Under the pieces are notes generated by a model that did not search any database, was not told the DNA's origin, and saw nothing but the letters and a program-made list of their open reading frames with translations. The position numbers and the translations under genes are program-made. Positions 35,606 through 49,228 of a stretch of DNA of 64,000 nt are shown here, piece by piece. Numbering within the stretch: position 1 is the stretch's first letter; every line of letters starts with the position of its first letter. Source of the stretch: Medicago truncatula. Lineage: Eukaryota; Streptophyta; Magnoliopsida; Fabales; Fabaceae. The stretch lies in contig NC_053044.1 in the NCBI RefSeq assembly GCF_003473485.1, positions 31,190,091 through 31,254,090 on the forward strand. The letters run 5' to 3'.

Positions 35606-37832
35606 ACTATTTTTCCTTACATTCTTTTACTACAGTACATACTTCAATAAATACTTCTCCGCCGTCTATTTTATCCATAATTTATCTGATATACTCTAAG
35701 GAGAGAAAGAAATTATTTGGACATAAAGAGAGAAGGAGAAGTCAACATTGCAGTGAAAGAAATGGAAGGTCCCATACGAATCTGGTTATTCTCCAACAGG
35801 ACCATGATGATTCCATACCTCTATTTAAGGAGATTATTGTAAGACTCGTAGTTTAAAAATATCTAGGTCTAGGGCATTTTGCTGTAAAACTTGTTTTGAG
35901 TGCTGTTTAAATTCCTCTGTGTGGTTTTAAAACATGTCTGTATGATATTTTATAATTATGAAATAAATGTTATAAACATGTTTTATCTCATTGAGCTCAA
36001 AGAGTTTATATTTGCTAAATTGCCCTGTTTCAGAACTTGAGCTTCAAACTTGAATCGTCTGGCATGTGATAGGCTTGCCAGACGAATATCTTATTTTCCG
36101 GATTTTTAGCTCATTTGTCTCTGCTTTCCATCCCTATCTATAAATCACTGAAAAATGTGTTGGAAAGGATGTAAAAGTACAAAGTATTCAACATTGTCCT
36201 AGCTATACAATATTTACAAGAATTGAGGGTTTTTCATATGATTTCTTGCAGAACAAGTCAACAAGTGCCTAAACTCTGTAACATATAAGACTACGATTAT
36301 GGAGCACTTACCCTTACAACAATATTGTTTGACCCATCATACTTCTCACTGCATACTGTTAGGAGTGAGAAACCATGCAAGATATTAGACTCAAATATGG
36401 AAAGCAAGTGTGTACCAAAAAGTCAGAGAAATGAGCCAGAGACAAAAATTATTCACACTATCATCAAACATAAAATTTAAGACATAATAATAAATGTAAA
36501 GCAAAAATAGTCCATGTAAACCATGTCTATGAATATTACGTCGGTGAAGGCTATTTCCAATGTGCAGTAGAGCTGCAGATTCGATGTGTTCAGCATGAGT
36601 TGATTGGCCACAACAGAGGGTGTGGTGAGAAGGTGGTAGAGCGCAACCGGTTGTACAGTGGTCAAGTGGAAGACTACCCTGGAATGCCATGCCAAGGTAG
36701 TTCTTTTTTCCAATTTCCAATAATACTAAAAGATTTTATCATCCATCTTCAGAATTTTAAATATTAATAAAATAAATTATAACTAAAATATGATTGCTAC
36801 TTAATCATATTTTATAACTTTAAATAGATGTAAAGAAAAAGAAATGTCATGCCTCACACATAACCTACTTAATCATTCACGATCACAACATGAAGGACTT
36901 GTGTGTATTAATGTGTTATACTTAATCACCTCTTAAGCAGAAAGCTGCCAAGCTACCTGACATGCACTCTTTATATGATTGTTAGTGCTGAAAACAGAAA
37001 CACTAACAATCATATGAAAATGATTAATCACTCATTTTCAATTAATTTTCAATATTAATAAACAATTATACACAGAAACAATGACCTTGTCTTTGAAACC
37101 AACAAGGTGGTTGAAAACAATAGCCCGGTGTACTCCTTCACATCGTAAAGACTGTTAACAGCACCATAGAAACCAATCCAACCAATAATCCACAATTTCG
37201 TCAGTAGAGAGGCAGCACTACCGCTTGGAACTTTCATGTTCTTTTTTCATTTCTCATTTTCTAACTACAAACAAATTACAAATCAGAAAATTGAAAAGCC
37301 TAACCCAATTATTAAAACCACAATAATCCGAATAAAAAAGATAAAATCGAGAATGACAGAACGAATTACAAACCAGCATCATTGGAATAACGATCAGACC
37401 GAAGATAATTCGTTGGAGGAGGATCGTGCGGAGTACACCATGTTTGTAATTGTTGGAATGAGCCGACAGGAATGGTGACCAATGAGGCTGCTCAAGAGAG
37501 GTTTGTGGCGAGGGTGAGGGAAGAAGATGGAGATTGCTACACAAGTTTGGAAGAAGGTTACTTGGCGAGAGTGGAAGGCTGGGACGCGAGAGTCCTGTGA
37601 AGACTGAGGTATGTGAGAGGAGATGAATGAAGGCGACGTCGAGCAAAGAGAGGAAAAAAGGGTGTGTGAACGCTAATAGCGTCCACCTAACAGAGACAAT
37701 TGTGAAGCTATTAGCATCCATATCGCAGCTGATGCTAAATTTTTGAAGCTACAAACACTTTTATTGTAGTACAAGTAGCAATAATATTGGTTATCACTAT
37801 CAATTTCAGGGGCCAACTACGTCGGGAATTAC
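35606..37832. other. 3' flank of the NLR gene and repeat-like spacer
   Basis: AATAAA occurs about 45 bases after the stop codon and could be the poly-A signal. The rest has no supported gene. Minus-strand frames at 36391-36720 and 37254-37721 are rich in Leu, Ser and His without motifs. The words 'aacgctaatagcgtccacc' and 'gctattagcatcc' near 37668-37735 look like subterminal repeats of a DNA transposon, but its ends were not found. Confidence 0.4.
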
Positions 37833-38680
37833 GTGGCCTTAAAGTCATTGCAAAAGCTTGTGCCCATCAACGGTGTGGATGATGATTTGGTTTGAATTTA
37901 CAAATGTTTGAAGATGAAAAAGTCAATGGATTGTTCCTCTTTTGTTCTCTTTTCAGAACTGATGTCAAAATTTGACTTCAAAGTATACTAGACTTGGTAT
38001 AAGAGTGTGCCTTTTTTAGGAAGATTGTGGATTTGTGGTAGCTATGAAGATTCATGTTTATTAATGGGAACTAATGAAAGAGGTAGGAAATGCGTGGCCT
38101 GGTTCGAGAAGTGGCATGGATAGCAAACAAATAGATTCAAGTAGTAAATTTGTGGAACAAAAAATATAAATTAATTGGTTGAAAGGGAGAAGAAATTTAA
38201 ATAGTTTCTATGTAAAAACCAGCTAATTGATGTGTTTTCATATCGTTTTGATGCTTCTAATCTTGAGATTCTAATCATCGATATTGATACAAGTGACTCT
38301 GTTGATGTGCCAAGTTCATTCTTCAAATAACCTTACCTTCAGTTCGAAGGAGTCATATTAAAATTTATACTTCTCTTCATTTCTTCTCTGAACTATAAAC
38401 TATCAACATATCATTATCTCTCAACTTGAAATACATATTTGGCCAATACCAAGATGTTGAACTTGGTTCATTAAAAGAAAATCATCTCATAGAATTTCCA
38501 AATTTCATCAGTATGAAAAGTAAAGATGTACAGATATCATTGTTCTTTTTTCCTAAATGTCATTGTATCTTGCCTTTGCCCGTGAAAGGATCATCTTGCA
38601 ATGATGGTTCCAAGGAACAATACAATTGGACGCTGTCGAATATGATTGTTTCGCTTGGACTGTATATGTTGTTATAGTAA
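37833..38680 (+). pseudogene. NLR gene fragment, internally deleted
   Basis: From 37833 the DNA matches the receptor at 29219-32275: ALKSLQK and a version of VHGVNDNLV at the end of the nucleotide-binding domain, then RLFLLCSVF-like text and the MHD region, all with stops and shifts. After a large deletion it resumes near 38415 with LKYIFGQYQDVELGSLKE, equivalent to the last LRR region. It is a dead relative of the neighbouring receptor and shows that the NLR locus has been duplicated locally. Confidence 0.82.
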
Positions 38681-38857
38681 CAAATTGATTTATGGTGCCT
38701 ATTCAATATTCATGCAATAAGTTTTCTACAAACAATGCAATGTTACAGAATCATAAGTATTTGGAGGGGTAGCTGCCACTTCTCCCAAATACACAATTTC
38801 ATTTTAAGGAAATAAAACATATGATACACATTCTATTTATTACATAGTGAATACATT

Positions 38858-41800
38858 TCAGGGGAAATCATAAGCTCCTATAGCATACTGCTTAATCTTT
38901 GTATCATCATTCATGAAGTTCGCTAGTGCTGAAGTGTATGAAAATCCCTTAATTTCTTTATACTCGTTCCACCAACGAATATAGCTGCTTTTTGCCAGAA
39001 AAATATCTGGGGACACTTCGTAATCCTTGAGCAACTCATAAACATACACCTCAAATTCAAACAATTTATTTAGTGTCTCTTCTTTCTCTTCGACAATCTT
39101 CAACTCTCTGCATAAAAGGAGAGCCTCTTCAACATGTGCCCAAAAGCACGAATCTGAGGTCAAAATGGCTGCCACATTCTTTCTATGTGTATTGTTTGTA
39201 TCACATGTTGGATTTTCCCATCAACCATTCCTCCAACTGTTTGAAGTGTTTAGACCTTTTGTTATGACATAGTCTATACCGCCTTTTCTATAGTATTCAG
39301 CAATAGCTAGAGGTTCAACCATTCTCCTGTAGTAGTCCCGCCATATAACCAACGGGTACGAAAAGCTGCACCTTCTTTTTGAGGTTTCATCTGAACTTCT
39401 TCAACCATCTTCTCCCAGTAAACGGTGAGCTTGTTATGGAATTGAACAACTTCATGGTCGACAGGTGTGTTCATATTTTTGTAGCTGTCATAGTACCCTA
39501 TTTGTTGATTCTTAGTTGCCATTTTGAACCATTCAAGTTGGGCCATATGTACCTTCACGTCATTCAATTTCTTGGATGGATAAAACGATATCTTCTTCTG
39601 GTGGATGAATATTTCTTCGAGTTTTTTTAACTTTGTTTCCAGATTATTGATATCAATATTCTTCTGCTGCTGCTGCCAAGTCAATTGTAGAAATAAGGTC
39701 ATGAAAAATTGGAGTTTACACGTAGTAGCGTAACTACACATAATTAGTCTAAATAAAGCGCAATTAGACAATTCCCCCCAATTACCCCTACAAGCTTCAA
39801 CATTTTGTGCCGCCTATGGAACTAATCGTCAGTCCGGCACACAATGTAAAATCTAAAGACCCCTATCTATATTGTTCTGTGGGGATCAAACCTTAATACT
39901 TCTGCTCAAAAGTTTAGTGTGTGCACTGTGTTGTCAACTGATAGCCACACTTATTGAGTATTAGATATTTCTAGTTGTTCAAAAAGTAGAAGACATTAAC
40001 TTACCTGCATATGTGGTGTCAATCCTAGTTCCCGCAACTGCAAAATAATACCAGTTGCTAGCGAATCCTTATTAGTCATGTTTTCTGCCTGAGTGGAAAA
40101 ACCTAAGCATTCTGCTTTAAGATAGAGAGTTTTTACAGTATTTCCATAATCAACTGATTCAAGTTTTTCATTTTTATCATGGACTGAGACCAACGCCATG
40201 AGAATTTCCAAGATAGAATCTGGGTTCTGAAGAGAAGTTGCATCAGAAGACATGATAAATGTTCCAAAAGGCATGTAATTACTAGTTCAATCTGTAATGA
40301 AGAGCCTTGGAAGTGGGTCTTTGTGTGACACACGAGTATGAAACAAGAATCCCAAATAGAACTACATGATATGGCTTGTTGCAATCTCTTATCACCAACA
40401 AGGGGTGAACCAAATGTGATGCAGAGTGGACGATTCTTTCCTGAACCAACATTTTGTAATAGTGATATAACAAAGAGAGAAGCAATTGATGCTCCGAGAC
40501 CATGTCCAGTAAAAATCAACGGAGTCGATAGATTGGTGAAACTATTAATCTGCATTAACATTGTTACATAAGCGATTGCAGGGAAAAGTCAATATGCCTA
40601 GAAAGAGAAGCCTAGATACATATCGCCATATGAATATGGTATAATACGGGGATGCAAGAATTTTTTAAATAATCATGGTACAATACAACCTAGATATGTT
40701 ATCAAAAATAATAAATATGAACGTGTATTACATACTGTCAAATACTTGTTAAGATATGTGCAGAAGACTATAGCAAGAAGGTCAGGGCAGCAAAATAAGA
40801 AGAAATCATGAACTCGGAAACTATGCAAACCAAAGCAATGAAGCAGATGCACAGAATTAAGTAGCAAGGGAATTTCTTTGTTTCAAGGTCATTGTTTATG
40901 CGAGAATATGAAAAATTAAAAGAGCAACATACAGGGAACTTCTTTTCAAGGTCATTGTCCCTTAATTTTTGTTTTAATTTTTATTTTCTTTCATTTGCAA
41001 ATGAGATTATAAAGCTTAGGGCCAAACAAGTTGCAAGGTTAAACAATGCCTGATAAGAGTTTATAAGAAATGTCACGATATAAAAACATAATATGTTCAC
41101 GCACGTGTGATAGGGTGTACTGAGAAAAACATGTTAAAGAGTCCACATCATATAAGAGATGGCCCGCCTGACAATGTGTTTATAAGTGGGGGCAATCTTC
41201 ATTAAGTAAGTTTTGTGGGTTGTGTTAGGCCCAATCATGATTTCTAAGATGGTATCAGAGTCTCCACCAATAGTGTTGGGCGTGAGGGGATGTATTAAAG
41301 AGTCTCACATCGGTTGATAGTGGGGAAAATCTTCACCTCATAAGGTTTTGTGGGGTTGTGTTAGACCCAACCACAAATTCTACCTAATAGTTCAGTACAA
41401 AATTCTATTACAATAAAAAACGGCCAAAGATGAGATGTACCTCAATTTTCAACTTCTCTAGTTCCTGATGATTATCACGAAAGAGTGAAAGTGCAGTCCT
41501 GTTAAGAGAGAAAATTGGAATTCTCTTTGAACACAGAAATTCAAAGTCAAGAAAATTACCTTCCTTGAGTTCAGCTGAAGAAACAAAATCAGCTTGAACA
41601 TTGGAAGAAGTGGCCTTAAACGCTACAATTGTAAAATCTGAACTAGATTCTTCATCAACTTTCCAAGAAACATCAATACCATCGTTCCAAATGATATCTT
41701 CGTTATTAGATGAGATAGAAGTCCATGATTTACAAAGGATACTAGAACTTGTTACAAAAGATGCAAGTTCGATTCCACTGCTAAATCTGCAAGAAAAAGA

Positions 41801-41940
41801 ATCAGCAATATTCACAAGTTAGATTCATTTATAAGTTCAAGTTTTCAGGTAAATAAAAAGCTTTAATAGAAACAAATGAAGAAAGTAATGCATGGTTCTA
41901 TTCTACTTATCCTCATCACTTACAGTTTAGACTGTGTCAT
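38858..41940 (-). pseudogene. SAG101-like gene (copy A), disabled by frameshifts
   Basis: This copy keeps the whole gene plan of its neighbour at 42748-45899. Exon 1 is 41940-41924 (17 nt, GTAAGT donor), exon 2 is 41786-41441, exon 3 is 40549-40005, and exon 4 is about 39672-38858. Exon 2 is fully open. Exon 3 shows FTGHGLGASIASLF and ITFGSPLVGDK but has a one-base deletion near 40325, and its original frame also meets a TGA where copy B has an Arg codon (after FITD). Exon 4 has a one-base deletion near 39331 after TRWLYGG and another near 39265. The end, SALANFMNDD to AYDFP, is well conserved, as is the 3' flank. With at least three frameshifts it is a pseudogene, though transcription could persist. 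A TRIM retroelement lies in intron 2. Confidence 0.86.
41132..41382 (+). mobile_element. TRIM retroelement in intron 2 of SAG101 copy A
   Basis: Two diverged direct repeats, 41132-41246 and 41291-41382, share 'tgt(t/a)ttaaagagtc', 'aatcttca', 'ggttgtgttag' and an 'attcta' type end. Between them lie TGGTATCAGAG, the initiator-Met tRNA primer site, and the purine-rich 'ggcgtgagggga' just before the second repeat. This is the layout of a terminal-repeat retrotransposon in miniature, about 250 bp in all and without coding capacity. Confidence 0.72.
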
Positions 41941-42747
41941 GCTGAAGTTCTTGGAAAATGATTGAGATTATATGGTTAGGAAAATGGTCTATAAATAGTT
42001 GAAGGCATTCCAAAGAAAGTACTAAGCCAAGACCCAAAGTGGAGTCAAGTCAACACAGTGTAATAGTCTACTTTGTTTTAATTTTATTTTATATACTTTC
42101 TTGTGGACTTGATAAATCTAGGTGGTCTTTTTTTATATAGAAAAATCTAGATGGTTGTATCATATTGTTCTTATAGTTTTTTTAAAAAATATCAAATATA
42201 TATTAAAATATAGATTTACCCTTTCAAAGTCTTCTCCTCCAAAATCTAACTCGCAAACCCGCTCTTAAGAGTGAAAATTTCTGAGGTTAGGATCAGAGAA
42301 TTTCTGGGAATTTTACAAGGAATATATAATCACACACAATCCTTATGCCTACTAGCTCTACAAAATGATTAAAGTCAATACTCACTTCGACACTCGGACA
42401 AGACTTATAAATTTAATGCTCCTAACTAGTTAGTTACATGGTTTGATGCAACAAACCAAATGCTAACTAACCTAACAGATAGAAACAGTATCTACAACCA
42501 TGCAGAAACATATAAACTATAACTAACTAATAACTGATTGATTAACCACAAGAACTAACAATATCAACCTTGAAGAAAATCAACATTTATAAATAAGTTT
42601 CCACAATAATGGATGACCAACCATGCAACATTACAGAATCAGAAATATTTGGGGGGTATCTGCCTTTCCTCCCAAATACACAAGTTTTTGTTTTAAAGAA
42701 AAAAAATAACATGATACACACGCTCTTTATTACATAGTAAATACATT

Positions 42748-45700
42748 TCAGGGGAAATCATAAGCTCCTATAGCATACTGCTTAATCTTTGTATCATCGT
42801 TCATGAAGTTCGCAAGTGCTGAAGTGTATGAAGATCCCTTAATTTTTTTATACTCATTCCACCAACGAATATAGCTGCTTCGTGCAAGAAATATCTCAGG
42901 AGACACTGCATAATCCTTGAGCAATCCATAAACATACACCTCAATTTTAAACAATTTCTTTAGTACATCGTCTTTCTCTTTGACACCCTTCAACTCTCCG
43001 CATAAAAGAAGAGCCTCTTCAACATGCGCCCAAAAGCAAGAATCTATAGTCAAAATAGCTTCCACATTCTTTCTAGGTGTACTGTTTACATCACTTGTGC
43101 GATTTTGAGAATCTTCAAATAACCACTCCTCCAACTGTTTGAAATGTTCGGACCTTTTGTTATTAATATAGTCTTTACCACCTTCACTGTAGTATTTGGC
43201 AATGGATAGTGGTTCAACCATTCTCCTGTAAGTAGTCCCTGCGTATAACCAACGGGTACGAAAAGCTGCACCTTCTTTTTGAGGCTTCATCTCAGCTTCT
43301 TCAACCATCTTCTCCCAATAAAAGGTGAGCCTTTTATGGAATTGATTAACATCATAGTCATCGGGAAAGTTCATGTTTTTGAAGCTGTCATAATACCCTA
43401 TTTGTTCATTCTTAGATTTCTTTTTGTACCATTCAAGTTGGGCCATATCCACCTTCCTGTCATTCAACTTCTTTGATGGATCAAACAATATCCTTTTCTG
43501 CAGGAAGAATCTTTCTTCTAGTTCTTTTAACTTTGTTTCAAGAGTATTGAAACCAACGTTCTCCTGTTGCGGCTGACAAGTATATTTTAGAAATGACGTC
43601 ATGAAAAATTAGATTATATTAGTAGCGCAATTACACATAATAAAAACAAAACTTGACAAATTTAGCCTCTTTTTTTTTTTTATAATTCACTGTAATAAGA
43701 ACATTTAGTTCTCTAATTCTCATTCAAGAACTTAGTCATGTTTAAAGCTCTTCACCCTTATCAAAAGGGTTTTTATAATTCTAGTTATTCAAGAAGAAAT
43801 AAAAGATATTCACCTACCTGCACATGTGGTGTCAAACTTAGTGCCCCCAACTGCAAACTGATATCAGTTGCTAGTGAATCTGGATTAGTCAAGTTTTCAG
43901 CTTGAGCCGGAAAATCTATCCATGTTGCTTTACGATAGAGATTTTTTACTATATTTCCATAATCAACAGATTCTAGTTCTTGATTTTTATCATGAACTGA
44001 GGCCAATGCCACGAAAATTTCAAAGATAGAATCTGGATTCTCAAAAGAAGTTGCATCAGAACACAGAATGAATGTTCCAAAAGGCATGTAGGTACTGGTT
44101 CGATCTGTAATGAAGAGCCTTGGAAGTGGGTCTTTGTGTGACAAAACGTGTATGAAGCAAGAATTCCAAATAGAACTACGTGATATGGCTTGTTGCAATC
44201 TCCTGTCACCAACAAGCAGTGAACCGAAGGTGATGCAGAGTGGACGATTCTTTACTGAACCAATGTTATGTAATAGTGATATGACAAAGAGAGAAGCAAT
44301 TGATCCTCCAAGACCATGTCCAGTAACAATCAATGGAGTCCGTGGATTGGAACTATTAATCTGCATTAAGAATGTGTCATAAGTGATTGTAGGGAAAAAC
44401 GATTATGCCTAGAAAGCTGCATTATATACATAGTACAATATGAGTACGGTACAATACGGGGGATACAAGAACTTTTTAAATAAATATGGTACTATGGCCT
44501 AGATACATTATCAAAATTATATATATATAATTCAAAGTATTTGGAAAATAAGAACATACTCCCTTCGGTCACATTTATAAGCAAAAAACTACTTTTTAGG
44601 TTCACGGAATACCCTATGTATTTGGTGTATAATATAGACCAAATATATTAGGTATTCAATGAACCTAAAAAGTTGTGTTTTGCTTATAAATGTGATCGGA
44701 GGGAGTATGTACTAGGAAGCTATGCAAACTAAAACAATGAAGCAGATGCTCAAAATTCAGCAAAAAGACAACAACAGAATCATGGCAAATAATGAGCAAT
44801 AGCTACGCAATTCCACGACTAGAGCTACTCTGAATGGCAAACTAAGAAAACAGAATTTCAGGAAATGTTCCAACCAGAACAATGAAACCAATGATCCAAA
44901 TACAACAGAAACACAGGACACAAGCCTTTTCTATTTTCGATTTATCTAGATTTCATAGCTAACAAGAAGATGATGTGCACTACTTTAAAAATGCAATTTA
45001 TTCCACTATTCTCATAAGTTTAATTAAAAAAACCTTTCCATGACTTCATCACAAACACCATCTTATAATATAAGGCACAAAAATGTTTCTAACCACTTAT
45101 TAATTCACCCCCACCCACCAAATACTTTTCATATGCTATCTTGGAGAACTAATGAAATCAAGCTGAAAACAGCTTATGAACATGTGATAAGCCGTTTTCA
45201 TAAGCTTTCCTAAAAAGTCTAACAAGTGCTTATGTGAACAAGTTTCCCTAAGACATACTTAATAATTCACTTAGCTTTTCCAAATCTACACATCAAACTC
45301 TAGTTTTTTTAGCCAAATAGAAAGGTTATATAATTCAATTACAATCATAAATCAGAAAAATAATCAAAAAGGTCAAGGATGAGATGTACCTCAGTTTTCA
45401 AACTATCAAACTCCTGATGATTTTCGCGAAAGAGTGAAACTGCAGTTTTATTAAGTGAGAAAGTTGGAATTTTCTTTGAACACAGAAACTCAAAGTCAAG
45501 AAAATTATCCTCCTTAAGCTCATCAGAAGAAATCAAATCAGCCTGAACACTGGAAGAATCATCTGAAGTAGCCTTAAAAGCTAGAATGGTAAAATCTGAA
45601 CCAGTTTCTTTATCAAGTTTCCATGAAAGTCCAACACCATTTTCATAATTATCAGATGAAATAGTAGTCCATGATTTGCTAAGGATGGTAGAACTAGTCA

Positions 45701-45899
45701 CAAAAGATGCAAGCTCAATTCCACTGCTAAATCTGCAAGAAAAAGTTTTATCAGCAATAATATTCATAAGTTAGTTTCATTTATATATGAGGTCAGGTAA
45801 GTAAGTAAGTAAATAAAAAGGTAAAATAGAAAGAAAAGAAGAAGTCATGCATGGCATGGTTCTATATATTATCATCACATACAGTTTAGATTGTGTCAT
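42748..45899 (-). CDS. SAG101: SAG101-like lipase-like immune regulator (copy B), intact
   Basis: SAG101 pairs with EDS1 through its N-terminal lipase-like domain and signals, with helper NLRs, downstream of TIR receptors, mainly in the nucleus. Four exons: 45899-45883 (only 17 nt), 45732-45390, 44360-43818 and 43572-42748. Introns are GT-AG (donors GTATGT, GTACAT, GTAGGT) and frame is kept, giving 575 residues against 537 in Arabidopsis. Exons 2-3 form the lipase-like fold. The GxSxG elbow is GHGLG (134-138), so the serine is replaced by glycine, in line with SAG101 being non-enzymatic. Residues 302-575 form the helical EP domain, with RTRWLYAGTTYRRMVEPL and SYIRWWNEYK, ending AYDFP. Text upstream of exon 3 stays open in part but contains a TAA, so the ATGCAG acceptor was chosen. 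PAD4 is less likely because the elbow serine is missing. Confidence 0.88.
44559..44705. mobile_element. Stowaway-type MITE in intron 2 of SAG101 copy B
   Basis: The 147-bp palindrome starts ctcccttcggtcacattta and ends with its reverse, taaatgtgatcggagggag. It is flanked by TA on both sides. Both the terminal word and the TA target fit the Stowaway (Tc1/Mariner) group. Confidence 0.85.
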
Positions 45900-48478
<2,579 letters not shown>

Positions 48479-49228
48479 TTTTACATTTATTATTTACTAT
48501 TTTTTTTTTTTCACTTTTTAATAGATATTTATATTTCTGAGTTTGATTTTTGTTTAAGAGAGTAGGATCAGACAAAATGGTTTTGACTATTTAATATTTA
48601 TGCATTGTATTTTTGGAGCTCCTTCATTGTATTTGTGCACCATTCTTCATAGCTGAGTTAGATTGAATGTTATTCTTTTTGTATTAGAGGATCAGCGTTT
48701 TGTTTAGTTAGGTAATCACTTTCCCATTTTTCCCAGCAGTACTTGAAATCTCATATAAAAAGTTAGGCTTAAATGGAAGGAAAAAAAAAATTAGGCAAAA
48801 TTAGGTAATCACTTTCTACTAGCTATTAGCATAATTTCCTTAACTACAAATTTGAAAATCATTCACCACAATTTTCAGGTGTTAAAATCTAAAAACAATA
48901 TCATTTCTTATTATTCTCACACGAGTAAATGTGACTGACAGTACCATACAATCTTCCTTGAGATCTTCACCAATCAAAAATAAAATGGATAGTGGCTGAG
49001 ACAAGTAAAATATTGATTAAGTATGTGTTTTCCCCTTTTCCACTCTTGAATAAAAATGACAAAAGTATCATTTCCATGACAAAAAATAATCTGAAGATAA
49101 AGAAAACAAAATTACATTCTTTGACAACCCTTTTGGAAAATAAAGCAAACTATATATACTATATGATATATGAATAGAAGGAAAAAAGTATAAAAATTCT
49201 AGCTCAAACAAGGGATAAAAAAAATTCC
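48479..49228. other. Intergenic, nothing recognised
   Basis: AT-rich spacer between the DIM1 relic and the 3' end of the VAL-like gene, which converge on it. No gene or clear element is seen. Confidence 0.4.

Noticed and set aside
37254..37721. 155-residue minus-strand open frame as a gene
   Set aside because: Low-complexity Leu/Ser/Pro text without motif, overlapping a region with transposon-like subterminal repeats.
37660..37780. CACTA transposon end
   Set aside because: The phrase 'cttttattgtagtac' is close to a CACTA terminus, but no matching opposite end or 3-bp target duplication was found.
44361..44400. Extending exon 3 of SAG101 copy B upstream (text reading TITYDTFLMQ)
   Set aside because: All acceptors farther upstream bring in an in-frame TAA in copy B and stops in copy A; joining at ATGCAG gives the expected protein continuity.
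45345..45767. SAG101 start at the ATG at 45767
   Set aside because: That ATG lies in an intron just before a strong TTTTTCTTGCAG acceptor; the conserved 17-nt exon upstream gives a better start.
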